Shown piece after piece: positions 1-5,111 of a stretch of DNA of 6,236 bases. The stretch's first letter is position 1. The number at the start of each line of letters is the position of its first letter. The translations under genes and the position numbers were made by a program. Below the pieces are notes generated by a model. That model was given only the letters and a program-made list of their open reading frames with translations. It ran no database searches and was not told the DNA's origin. Source of the stretch: JALZEG01 sp036258555 (GTDB lineage Bacteria; Actinomycetota; CADDZG01; WHSQ01); NCBI GenBank assembly GCA_036258555.1, contig DATADL010000017.1, forward strand, positions 1 through 6,236, read 5' to 3'.

Positions 1-153
1 TTCCGGTGGCGTCGTTGCTGTCGCCGCTCGTGTCGCCACCCGTGTTACCGGTGTCGCCGGTGAGGTCGTCGTCGTATTCCGCAACCGCGACCTCGCCCGC
101 CTCCTCGTCGCGACGGAGCACGACTTCGTCGGTCGTCGCGAGGGCGACCGCCG
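1..153 (-). repeat. Inverted repeat arm 1 (partner at 252-413)
   Basis: The reverse complement of 1-153 aligns with 252-413. There are five mismatches and one 9-bp gap, so about 97% of the roughly 153 aligned columns are identical. The arm may continue beyond the left edge. The inner boundary is sharp at the sequence read as cggcggtcg on each coding strand. Both arms lie inside coding sequence and are in the same frame relative to their own gene. Confidence 0.95.
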
Positions 154-169
154 AGCATCCTCGTCTCAT
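1..169 (-). CDS. Partial paralogue of the secreted Asp/Gly/Thr-rich protein at 200-556, lacking a signal peptide
   Basis: The gene is cut by the left window edge; about 56 codons are visible. Read on the minus strand, it matches residues 18 to about 71 of the plus-strand gene at 200-556 almost exactly. The mature-type start ALATTDEVV is followed by an acidic stretch and then Gly-Asp-Thr/Asn-Thr-Gly repeats. It has one fewer Gly-Asp-Thr unit than its partner. All five base differences fall at third codon positions, four silent and one Asp/Glu, which argues that this frame is translated or was until recently. The start is uncertain: the ATG at 169 is in frame (MRRGCSAVALA) but has no Shine-Dalgarno, and no hydrophobic signal core precedes the retained cleavage-like site AVALA. 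A second ATG at 158 is out of frame. It could be a silent cassette, a pseudogene, or the off state of an invertible pair. Function unknown. Confidence 0.5.
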   Translation of the reverse strand, partial: MRRGCSAVALATTDEVVLRRDEEAGEVAVAEYDDDLTGDTGNTGGDTSGDSNDATG

Positions 170-251
170 CGAATGGATCACCGACGAAGGAGAGAGACGA
201 TGCTCGGACGAACGGCTGTGGCAACGCTTGCAATGGCGATCATCGGGAGCC
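154..251. promoter_or_regulatory. Unique spacer between inverted repeat arms, carrying RBS, start codon and signal-peptide core
   Basis: This 98-bp stretch separates the two inverted arms. In its present orientation it gives the right-hand gene an AAGGAG ribosome binding site (187-192), the ATG at 200 and codons 1-17, which form the n- and h-regions of the signal peptide. Seen on paper, reversing it would join the same ATG and 17 codons in frame to the left-hand copy, because both arms start at the same codon phase. No complete -35/-10 pair is recognisable in the 46 bp before the start codon, so the promoter may lie in arm 1 or elsewhere. Use as an invertible segment is inference; no recombinase or recombination site is visible. 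Confidence 0.4.
187..192 (+). promoter_or_regulatory. Ribosome binding site deciding the start at 200
   Basis: AAGGAG lies 7 bases before the ATG at 200. It lies downstream of the alternative in-frame ATG at 173, so it selects the shorter form that begins with a proper signal peptide. Confidence 0.8.
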
Positions 252-556
252 CGGCGGTCGCGCTCGCGACGACCGACGACGTAGTGCTCCGTCGCGACGA
301 GGAAGCGGGCGAGGTCGCAGTTGCGGAATACGACGACGACCTCACCGGCGACACCGGCGACACCGGTAACACGGGTGGCGACACGAGCGGCGACAGCAAC
401 GACGCCACCGGAAGCCGCCACACCGGAGCGAGCCGGGACCGCGACCGCAGCAGGGGCGACAAGACGCGGGACTGGACGCGGGACGGCACGGACGACCGTA
501 AGCGCGACTGGAGCGGCGGCCATACCAACGACTCCACACGCAACGACACCCGCTGA
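200..556 (+). CDS. Small secreted low-complexity protein rich in Asp, Thr, Gly and Arg
   Basis: This 118-residue product is of unknown function. The start at 200 is preferred over the upstream in-frame ATG at 173 because AAGGAG (187-192) sits 7 bases before it and the protein then opens with a signal peptide. Residues 5-23 are hydrophobic and end in an Ala-Leu-Ala cleavage site, predicting a mature protein from Thr24. The mature part has an acidic segment (about 26-48) and short Gly-Asp-Thr/Asn-Thr repeats (about 50-67). A mixed-charge Arg/Asp tail follows, with repeated RDR, RDW and RDGT motifs. No cysteine or folded domain is evident, so it is probably an extended extracellular or wall-associated polypeptide. 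Codons 18 to about 71 form arm 2 of the inverted repeat shared with the gene at 1-169. The kinase gene starts 54 bases downstream. Its overall design resembles the protein at 1526-1924. Confidence 0.8.
   Translation: MLGRTAVATLAMAIIGSPAVALATTDDVVLRRDEEAGEVAVAEYDDDLTGDTGDTGNTGGDTSGDSNDATGSRHTGASRDRDRSRGDKTRDWTRDGTDDRKRDWSGGHTNDSTRNDTR
252..413 (+). repeat. Inverted repeat arm 2 (partner at 1-153)
   Basis: This arm encodes the end of the signal peptide, including the AVALA cleavage region, and the first half of the mature protein of the gene at 200-556. It differs from arm 1 by five third-position substitutions and by an extra 9-bp unit. The extra unit arises from the tandem copies of ggcgacacc at 347-355 and 356-364, where arm 1 has a single copy. 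Confidence 0.95.
347..364 (+). repeat. Two tandem copies of a 9-bp unit encoding Gly-Asp-Thr
   Basis: The unit ggcgacacc occurs twice in direct succession and is read as Gly-Asp-Thr twice. Arm 1 of the inverted repeat has only one copy, which accounts for the whole length difference between the arms. Replication slippage is the likely cause, and the frame is preserved. Confidence 0.85.
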
Positions 557-564
557 CGACTACG

Positions 565-589
565 GGGGGCGCCCGCCAGGGGCGCCCCC
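565..589 (+). terminator. GC-only hairpin between the secreted protein gene and the kinase gene
   Basis: A perfect 9-bp stem (GGGGGCGCC at 565-573, GGCGCCCCC at 581-589) encloses a 7-base loop. It begins 8 bases after the stop codon of the upstream gene and ends 21 bases before the kinase ATG. No run of T follows, so it may act as a weak or Rho-assisted terminator, an attenuator, or an mRNA 3'-end stabiliser. Its placement suggests that the small secreted protein is made in excess over the kinase. Confidence 0.6.
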
Positions 590-610
590 GTCCGACGTTC
601 GGAGGAATGG

Positions 611-1492
611 ATGACGACGGCTCCAGGCTGGGACTTCGAAGAGGGTCAGGAGATCGTGCCCGAGCGCTACGCGCTCCGATTGCTCGGCGGCGGGCACAAG
701 TACGAGGCATACCTCGCATTCGACGAGGAGCTCCAGTGTCTGGTGGTCGCGAAGCTCCTGCGTCCCCACCTCGTAGACGACGCGTCCTCGTTGAGGACGT
801 TGCGCGCTGAGGCGCGCGCCGTCACACAGCTCAACCACCCGGTGCTCCACAGGTGCTTCGGCGTCGTAGCCGACGGACCGAGGCCGCACCTGGTGCTGGA
901 GCATCTGGAGGGGCCGCGGCTGTCGACGCTCTTGCGGAGGCAGACGCGCCTCGCGATCGAGCAGGCGATCCCCCTGGGCTTGCAGCTCAGCTCCGCGCTC
1001 CACTACATGCACCGCCAGGAGATCGTCCACCTCGACGTCAAGCCCAAGAACGTCATCATGAGCGCGTCTCCCCGTCTCATCGACCTCTCCGTAGCGCGGA
1101 GCTTCTCCTCCGCGCGGGACGCGACCGATCCCGTGGGGACGGATGCGTACATGGCGCCGGAGCAATGTGAGCCGAAGCTCCTCGGCGGGATGGGCCCGGC
1201 AGCGGACGCGTGGGGTTGGGGCGTGACCATGTACGAAGCCACGACAGGAGTCTTGCCGTTCCCGCGTGTGTCGGACGGCGTCGGACCGGAACGCTGGCCG
1301 CAAGCCCACCTCGATCCGGCACCGGTCGCCGGGGACGTTCCGCCGGCGCTGAGCGAGCTGGTCATGACGTGCCTCGAGAAGCGACCCGAGAACCGGCCAC
1401 CGCAATCGGAGATCGCCGCTGCGCTCGAGCCGCTGTCGGCGGCGCTGCCCCGACGGAGGGTGCTGAGCCGGCTTCGCCCCGGCATCCGCTGA
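611..1492 (+). CDS. Soluble eukaryotic-type Ser/Thr protein kinase (Hanks type)
   Basis: This 293-residue, single-domain kinase transfers phosphate from ATP to Ser/Thr of unknown protein targets. Visible motifs in order are a glycine-rich loop (LLGGGHKY, 24-31), the ATP-anchoring Lys in VVAK (K48) and a helix-C Glu (E67). The catalytic loop HLDVKPKN (140-147) has catalytic Asp142, Lys144 and Asn147. The metal-binding Asp158 lies in DLS, followed by the activation segment GTDAYMAPE (176-184), structural Asp199 and the late Arg in KRPENRPP. Three motifs deviate from consensus: the third loop glycine is missing, Leu replaces the Arg of HRD, and DLS replaces DFG; the catalytic residues are kept. 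There is no membrane span, PASTA or other sensor domain, so it should be cytosolic. GGAGGA (601-606) supports the start at 611. The next gene starts 33 bases downstream, probably in the same transcript. The flanking genes encode secreted proteins, so they are not obvious direct substrates. Confidence 0.93.
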   Translation: MTTAPGWDFEEGQEIVPERYALRLLGGGHKYEAYLAFDEELQCLVVAKLLRPHLVDDASSLRTLRAEARAVTQLNHPVLHRCFGVVADGPRPHLVLEHLEGPRLSTLLRRQTRLAIEQAIPLGLQLSSALHYMHRQEIVHLDVKPKNVIMSASPRLIDLSVARSFSSARDATDPVGTDAYMAPEQCEPKLLGGMGPAADAWGWGVTMYEATTGVLPFPRVSDGVGPERWPQAHLDPAPVAGDVPPALSELVMTCLEKRPENRPPQSEIAAALEPLSAALPRRRVLSRLRPGIR

Positions 1493-1525
1493 CGCTCCGG
1501 GTATTTCGACGAGAGGAGACACGAG

Positions 1526-1924
1526 ATGAGCATCGGGAAGCTTGCGATTGCCGTGCTCGCCGTTTGTCTGGCGGTCGGAGGAGCGATCGCCGCGTTCGCG
1601 GACACCGGCGACGACCGGACGATCGGGGCGATCGACCTGGACGAGGGAACGACGCGCAGGGAGGACGCCGCCTCCGAGATCGCGACCGTGGACGACGACG
1701 AGGGTGGGGGCGACGGGGACGGGACCCGCGGTGACGACGGGACGCGCGGCGGGAGCAACACCGGCGACGGCGACCGCACGAGGGGCAACGACGGGACCGC
1801 GGGCGGCGACAACACGGGCGACGGCGACGCGACGGACGGCAACGACGGCACGAGCGGCGGCGCGGACACCGACGTCACCTACGACGCGCCGGCAGGAACG
1901 GCGACGGGCGGGGGAACGACGTAG
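1526..1924 (+). CDS. Small secreted acidic protein with three 18-residue Gly/Asp/Thr repeats
   Basis: This 132-residue protein is of unknown function. AGGAG (1514-1518) lies 7 bases before the ATG. Residues 1-25 form a signal peptide with Lys5, a hydrophobic core (6-23) and an Ala-Phe-Ala cleavage site before Asp26. Cys14 lies within the core, but Val precedes it, so it is not a lipobox. The mature N-terminus (26-61) is strongly acidic. Residues 62-115 are three tandem 18-residue repeats of the form GDGDxTxGxDGTxGGxxT, and the tail is Gly/Thr rich. The dense Asp pattern could bind divalent cations, but it does not match the EF-hand, thrombospondin type 3 or RTX consensus. It shares layout and composition with the protein at 200-556 without close identity. 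It is likely co-transcribed with the kinase. An extracellular or envelope role is inferred. Confidence 0.8.
   Translation: MSIGKLAIAVLAVCLAVGGAIAAFADTGDDRTIGAIDLDEGTTRREDAASEIATVDDDEGGGDGDGTRGDDGTRGGSNTGDGDRTRGNDGTAGGDNTGDGDATDGNDGTSGGADTDVTYDAPAGTATGGGTT
1709..1870 (+). repeat. Three tandem 54-bp repeats encoding 18-residue units
   Basis: The units run 1709-1762, 1763-1816 and 1817-1870. Conserved positions are the opening Gly-Asp-Gly-Asp, Thr at 6, Gly at 8, the Asp-Gly-Thr at 10-12, Gly-Gly at 14-15 and the final Thr. Divergence between units shows that the array is not a recent duplication. Confidence 0.85.
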
Positions 1925-1931
1925 GCGTTAG

Positions 1932-1948
1932 CCGCGCCCCATGCGCGG
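1932..1948. terminator. Small hairpin in the convergent gap, possible weak bidirectional terminator
   Basis: A 6-bp stem (CCGCGC at 1932-1937, GCGCGG at 1943-1948) with a 5-base loop starts 8 bases after the stop codon of the upstream plus-strand gene. It is short and lacks a T tract. The rest of 1925-2064, between the convergent genes, shows only two copies of ggaggcgaa and no other feature. Confidence 0.25.
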
Positions 1949-2064
1949 AGGCCGTGACCCGCGCCGGAGGCGAATGCCGGACCGCGAGCGGAGGCGAACG
2001 CAACCGCGCTGCTCGGCCGTTCCCGCCCGACGGCGATGATGGCAGGCACGAGACATACGGTGCG

Positions 2065-3459
2065 TCAGGGCAACCGGCGCCGCAACCCGTGCTTGCGCGT
2101 CTGAAGCGAGCAGGCCGGCGGGATCGCGAAGTTCGCGGGATCGATCGGATCGGCGAACTCCTCGTAGTAGAAGTAATCGGCCAAGGCGAGGCTCGTCCCG
2201 ACCCCGACCCCCGACTGAGATTGCATGAACGTCACCGGGCGGCTGCTGACGCCCGTCGGCTCGAGCGGTGAGTACCAGGTCCAGAGGTAGGTGGCCTCCG
2301 GGTAGTTCGGCGGAGCCGGGGGGAACAGCACCGAGAAGACCGTCACGATGGTCCCGGGAGCAACTACGGGGTTGTCGGTGATCGTCGCGCGGATGGTGCC
2401 CTCGACGGCGGGGATCGAGACCCATGTCGGAGGCTCTTGAGGGAACGGGAACTCGCTGCCGCCGATGCAGGTCGGCCCGAGTTGAGGCAGTGAGTAGTAG
2501 TTGATGAGGAAGCCCTCGTCGCTGTCCGGAGGCGGCGGCGGCGCCGGGGCGGGTCCCGTAAGGAGGGCAACCTGCTCGGCGAGGAACGGGGGGTTGCCCA
2601 GGTTGTAGTCGTAGAGCATCCGCGTGTGCTGGGCCCGGTCCGAGAACACCTCGTACTCGGAGTCGGGCTTCCACACATAGAGCACTCTCGTGGGAAGCGG
2701 GTCGAACTTCTCGTTCACCGGCGTCATGAACGCCGTCATCCCGAAGTTCGGGTTCCACTCGAAGTTCTGGTAGCCGCTGGGGTTTCCCACCTGGAAGCCT
2801 GGAAACGTCGGCGACGACCACCCCGGGCGCTCGGAGGACGCGCCGTTCACCTCGAACACCGGGAAATAGGTGAACGAGTACATCTGGAAGAACGCCAGCT
2901 GCTGCGGGTCGCCCATCACCGGGGTGGGGGGCCCTTCGCCGAACATGATGCGCACAGGAGCACCCGTGTCGTGGTCGAACCACATCCATGTCGCGGCCGG
3001 AGGTGAGTCCGGAATAGGAACCGGCACCTTCCACCAATCGACCACGGGCCCCGGCATCCAGTTGAGGGGCGACGCGCCGGCACACGACGCACCGGCGATC
3101 TGAGCACCAAACCAGTTCGACGGCAGGCTCCAGCCCATGTCGACCGTGGTCCACGTCTTGCCCTCGTCCGTGGACAGCTCGGTTCCATTCGGGGTGATCG
3201 AGTACCACCACGTTCCGTAATCACAGCCGGCGATCTGCACGTCGAGAAAGGCTCCCGCCTGATACACGACGTTGGCGACGCACAACTGGAAGAACGGAGT
3301 ATCCGGCTCCGGATCGGAGGACAGCGGCGGGCTGAACGGGTGGAGGAGGGCGACCCCGCTCCAGGACGCCGGCATCTCCGGGGGCGGACCGGTCACTGTC
3401 TGGAAGGACGGATAGGCAGAGGACGGCACGGGGTCGTGGCCGGCGGCATCAGCGATCAT
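2065..3459 (-). CDS. 464-residue protein of unknown family, rich in Trp, Phe, Tyr and Pro
   Basis: I do not recognise this family. No signal peptide or membrane span is visible. The N-terminal part (about 20-300) is rich in aromatic residues and glycine, with segments such as DYGTWWYSI (80-88), STDEGKTWTTVDMGW (96-110) and TWMWFDHDTGAPVRIMF (157-173). These look like short beta-strands and turns. A Pro-rich linker (about 302-311, APAPPPPP) separates it from a C-terminal part (312-450) that ends in a basic tail (RKHGLRRRLP). Cysteines are at 60, 79, 126, 331 and 450. The start ATG overlaps the stop of the upstream PCC-domain gene in an ATGA, with AGGGA just upstream, so translation is probably coupled. 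The aromatic, beta-rich character would suit ligand binding, but no function is claimed. Confidence 0.85.
   Translation of the reverse strand: MIADAAGHDPVPSSAYPSFQTVTGPPPEMPASWSGVALLHPFSPPLSSDPEPDTPFFQLCVANVVYQAGAFLDVQIAGCDYGTWWYSITPNGTELSTDEGKTWTTVDMGWSLPSNWFGAQIAGASCAGASPLNWMPGPVVDWWKVPVPIPDSPPAATWMWFDHDTGAPVRIMFGEGPPTPVMGDPQQLAFFQMYSFTYFPVFEVNGASSERPGWSSPTFPGFQVGNPSGYQNFEWNPNFGMTAFMTPVNEKFDPLPTRVLYVWKPDSEYEVFSDRAQHTRMLYDYNLGNPPFLAEQVALLTGPAPAPPPPPDSDEGFLINYYSLPQLGPTCIGGSEFPFPQEPPTWVSIPAVEGTIRATITDNPVVAPGTIVTVFSVLFPPAPPNYPEATYLWTWYSPLEPTGVSSRPVTFMQSQSGVGVGTSLALADYFYYEEFADPIDPANFAIPPACSLQTRKHGLRRRLP
3456..3459 (-). promoter_or_regulatory. ATGA stop/start overlap coupling the two minus-strand genes
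   Basis: The TGA ending the PCC-domain gene (3458-3456) shares bases with the ATG of the 464-residue gene (3459-3457). This overlap is typical of translational coupling by terminating ribosomes, and it also supports both reading frames. Confidence 0.85.
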
Positions 3460-4043
3460 CGCGGCATCCCTTCACGAGGCTCGTCTGGACTGGGGCGCGG
3501 CGAGCGTGGGTACCAGAATCGCTGGTCCCAGTTCGAGAAGACTCCGTACGGCGGCACGGCGACACTCGCGTTCACCACGCAATCCGCGGGGATCTGATCG
3601 GCGAGCAGGCCGGGTACGCAGCCGGCCATCGACCGCACCACGATCTCGGCGCCGATGCTCACCTGTGCATCGAGCAGGTGCCCACCGCTGATCGACATGT
3701 CGGGGTTGGCGAACGTCACATGCGAGTGGACGTAGCAGTTGTAGGTCTCCTCCGAGGTGTCGAATCCGGGATAAGCCCCGGCGGACAACTTCGCCCGATC
3801 GAATACCGGCATCCCCTGCCTCAGGGTGACGTTGCCGAGCAAGCTCGTCATCTCGTACGAGGGACCGGCGGAGAAGTTCTTCACGACCGGTGTACCGGCG
3901 GGATCGAGCAGCAACCAGACGTCCGTTATCGATCCGATCCCATCGATCTCGGCATTACCGATTCGCTGAGACTGGCAGTAGGCGGTCAGGGTCTCGACAA
4001 GCCAGTAACCAGCCGGAACGTAGACCTTGTGGACGTCACCCAT
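3456..4043 (-). CDS. PCC/DUF296-domain protein
   Basis: From the ATG at 4043 this is a 195-residue protein with features of the PCC (plants and prokaryotes conserved, DUF296) domain. These are the early GIGSITDVWLLLDP strand (35-48), LLGNVTL (68-74), the HSHVTF histidine pair (106-111) and GGHLLDAQVSIGAEIVV (120-136). In this family the domain is a trimeric beta-structure. In plants it accompanies AT-hook DNA-binding proteins, while most bacterial members are stand-alone with no known reaction. The conserved histidines (106, 108, 122) could hold a metal. A longer form from a GTG at 4133 adds 30 residues of unremarkable sequence and has no ribosome binding site, so ATG 4043 is preferred, though only a weak GGGGA precedes it. 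The C-terminus is a Pro/Arg-rich tail. The stop overlaps the start of the 464-residue gene, so the two form an operon. Confidence 0.8.
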   Translation of the reverse strand: MGDVHKVYVPAGYWLVETLTAYCQSQRIGNAEIDGIGSITDVWLLLDPAGTPVVKNFSAGPSYEMTSLLGNVTLRQGMPVFDRAKLSAGAYPGFDTSEETYNCYVHSHVTFANPDMSISGGHLLDAQVSIGAEIVVRSMAGCVPGLLADQIPADCVVNASVAVPPYGVFSNWDQRFWYPRSPRPSPDEPREGMPR

Positions 4044-4321
4044 CGTGTCCCCGCATGCTCTCAGGCGATCGCAGCAATTGCGGGGTTCCGGTTTGCGTGT
4101 CTCGGCGGCCGCCAACTCGGGCCGACCAGCCACTGTCGAACGTCGTGCACCAGAGCACGCCCACGCGCATCGCCCAGTCTCCCCGTTACAGGTGCCGGAA
4201 TTTACCCGATCCGAAACACGGAGTGAACACCGTCAGTCTGAAAGTGCCCGAAGCGCGGGTCAAGGGGTTTGTCAGGCCGCGAGTGCCCCATCCCGCCCGC
4301 GCGGCGTCTTGCCGGAGACGG

Positions 4322-4349
4322 ACCACCGGCCTGGAAAGCCGGAGCTGGT
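4322..4349. other. Imperfect hairpin in the divergent intergenic region
   Basis: ACCA (4322-4325) followed by CCGGC (4326-4330) pairs with GCCGG (4338-4342) and, after a 3-base bulge, TGGT (4346-4349), around a 7-base loop. This gives nine base pairs with one bulge. It could be an operator, an RNA element or chance in GC-rich DNA. There is no T tract to suggest a terminator. Confidence 0.3.
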
Positions 4350-4462
4350 CGTGCGGGGTCGTGGCATGTCTGCTCCTCCTGGACGGAGGACGACGCCGAC
4401 TCGCCGAATCGCATCGACGAGGCGAAGGCACTCAACCAACTTGGTCACGCGATGCGTCGCCT

Positions 4463-4490
4463 GGAAACCCCGAGGCCGGCGTCTTGTCGA
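4463..4490 (+). promoter_or_regulatory. Weak ECF-like promoter candidate upstream of the sigma gene
   Basis: GGAAAC (4463-4468) and GTCGA (4486-4490) are separated by 17 bases, resembling the GGAAC/GTC pattern of many ECF promoters. That would suit autoregulation, about 50 bases before the start codon. A competing -10-like CGTCTAA (4524-4530) lies nearer the start but lacks a matching -35. Neither is strong. Confidence 0.2.
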
Positions 4491-4538
4491 CCGAAGCGCG
4501 CGCTACTTTTCGTCCCTTCGACTCGTCTAAGTAACGTC

Positions 4539-5111
4539 ATGGAGACGAAGGACTCGTTCGTGCGGATGGTGAGCCGGAGAGTGCCCCGTCTAGGCCGGCG
4601 AGCGGCGGACAAGGGCGCCCACCCCCTCGAGGTCCTCTTTTGGACTCATGGGACAGGTGCATTCCATCTCGCCCTGCTCCTGACCGGCGAGAGGCAAACA
4701 GCTGAAGACCTCACCCAGGAGGCCTTCGTACGCGTCGCGGGGCGCTTCCGCGGACTGGCGAACCCGGATGCGTTTGGCCCCTATCTCAAGAAGACCGTCG
4801 TCAACCTCGCGAGAGACCATTTCCGGAAGCAAAAACGGGACGCGGCTTTCGTCCGCAGGCAGAAGCAGGAAAGCAAAGAGCTCTGGGAGGAACCGGAGGC
4901 AGACCGAATCCTCAACCGAAGCGAGTTGTTCCCCGCGTTACGCAGGTTGCCCCACAGGCAACGGGCGGCGGTCGTGCTGCGGTACTGCGAAGGCCTATCG
5001 GAGCAGGAAACGGCGGATGTCTTGAGTACCAGTGTTGCGGCCACCAAATCGTTGACCGCGCGAGGGCTGAAAACCCTCAGAACGGATCTCGAAGGAGGGA
5101 AACATGCGTGA
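4539..5111 (+). CDS. ECF sigma factor, SigE-type family (sigma-70 family)
   Basis: This 190-residue product should direct RNA polymerase to a small set of promoters in response to an envelope or external signal. Sigma region 2 covers about residues 29-100, with AEDLTQEAFVRV (55-66, region 2.2, core binding) and YLKKTVVNLARDHFRKQKR (82-100, region 2.3-2.4, -10 recognition). A charged linker (101-128) leads to region 4 (about 130-182). The helix-turn-helix there, LSEQETADVLSTSVAATKSL (153-172), would recognise the -35. There is no region 1 or 3, as expected for ECF factors. The ATG at 4539 has no clear ribosome binding site. A GTG at 4560 (residue 8) has GAAGGA (4547-4552) 7 bases before it and is a real alternative; both keep the whole of region 2. 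An upstream extension in the same frame to 4269 is rejected. The end overlaps the next gene by 8 bp, the usual layout for a sigma factor and its anti-sigma. Confidence 0.9.
   Translation: METKDSFVRMVSRRVPRLGRRAADKGAHPLEVLFWTHGTGAFHLALLLTGERQTAEDLTQEAFVRVAGRFRGLANPDAFGPYLKKTVVNLARDHFRKQKRDAAFVRRQKQESKELWEEPEADRILNRSELFPALRRLPHRQRAAVVLRYCEGLSEQETADVLSTSVAATKSLTARGLKTLRTDLEGGKHA

Larger units (their letters stand above)
4044..4538. other. Divergent intergenic region without a convincing gene
   Basis: About 495 bp separate the divergently transcribed PCC-domain gene and sigma gene. Open frames here on both strands are Arg/Pro/Ser rich and lack ribosome binding sites or any family resemblance, so they are treated as chance. 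The region must hold promoters for both units. Visible structure is limited to an imperfect hairpin at 4322-4349, a 6-bp stem with 5-base loop at 4374-4390 (TCCTCC/GGAGGA) and the palindrome GCAATTGC at 4074-4081. Confidence 0.6.

Noticed and set aside
173..199. Upstream ATG start for the secreted protein gene
   Set aside because: It adds the charged residues MDHRRRRET before the signal peptide, and the good ribosome binding site lies downstream of it.
6..284. Plus-strand 92-residue frame at the left edge
   Set aside because: It is the antisense of the left inverted-repeat gene copy, and its Ser/Thr/Pro richness mirrors the Asp/Gly/Thr codons. It also runs into the start of the gene at 200.
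1..413. Terminal inverted repeats of an insertion sequence or MITE
   Set aside because: The arms are protein-coding, with wobble-only divergence, and enclose a start codon and signal peptide rather than a transposase. No target-site duplication can be seen.
560..1522. 320-residue minus-strand open frame opposite the kinase
   Set aside because: It is the antisense of a clear kinase, is Arg/Pro rich, and has no family resemblance. Long antisense frames are expected at this GC content.
1559..1570. Lipoprotein signal in the repeat protein at 1526-1924
   Set aside because: Val precedes Cys14, and the cysteine is in the middle of the hydrophobic core rather than at a lipobox. A signal peptidase I site follows at residue 25.
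1003..1878. 291-residue minus-strand Ser/Pro-rich open frame
   Set aside because: It is the antisense of the kinase end and of the Gly/Asp/Thr repeat gene. Its Ser/Pro/Val repeats are just the complement of those codons.
1928..3211. 427-residue minus-strand open frame overlapping the 464-residue gene
   Set aside because: It shares the strand but is in another frame, with Arg/Gly/Pro-rich low-information sequence. The 464-residue frame has normal composition and an ATGA overlap with its neighbour.
3890..4534. Plus-strand frames spanning the PCC gene 5' end and the intergenic region
   Set aside because: They are antisense to a recognisable PCC domain, highly Arg/Ser/Pro rich, and show no start signals.
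4269..4538. 90-codon N-terminal extension of the sigma factor frame
   Set aside because: ECF factors lack such an extension, and the added sequence is Arg/Pro/Ala rich with no domain and no ribosome binding site.
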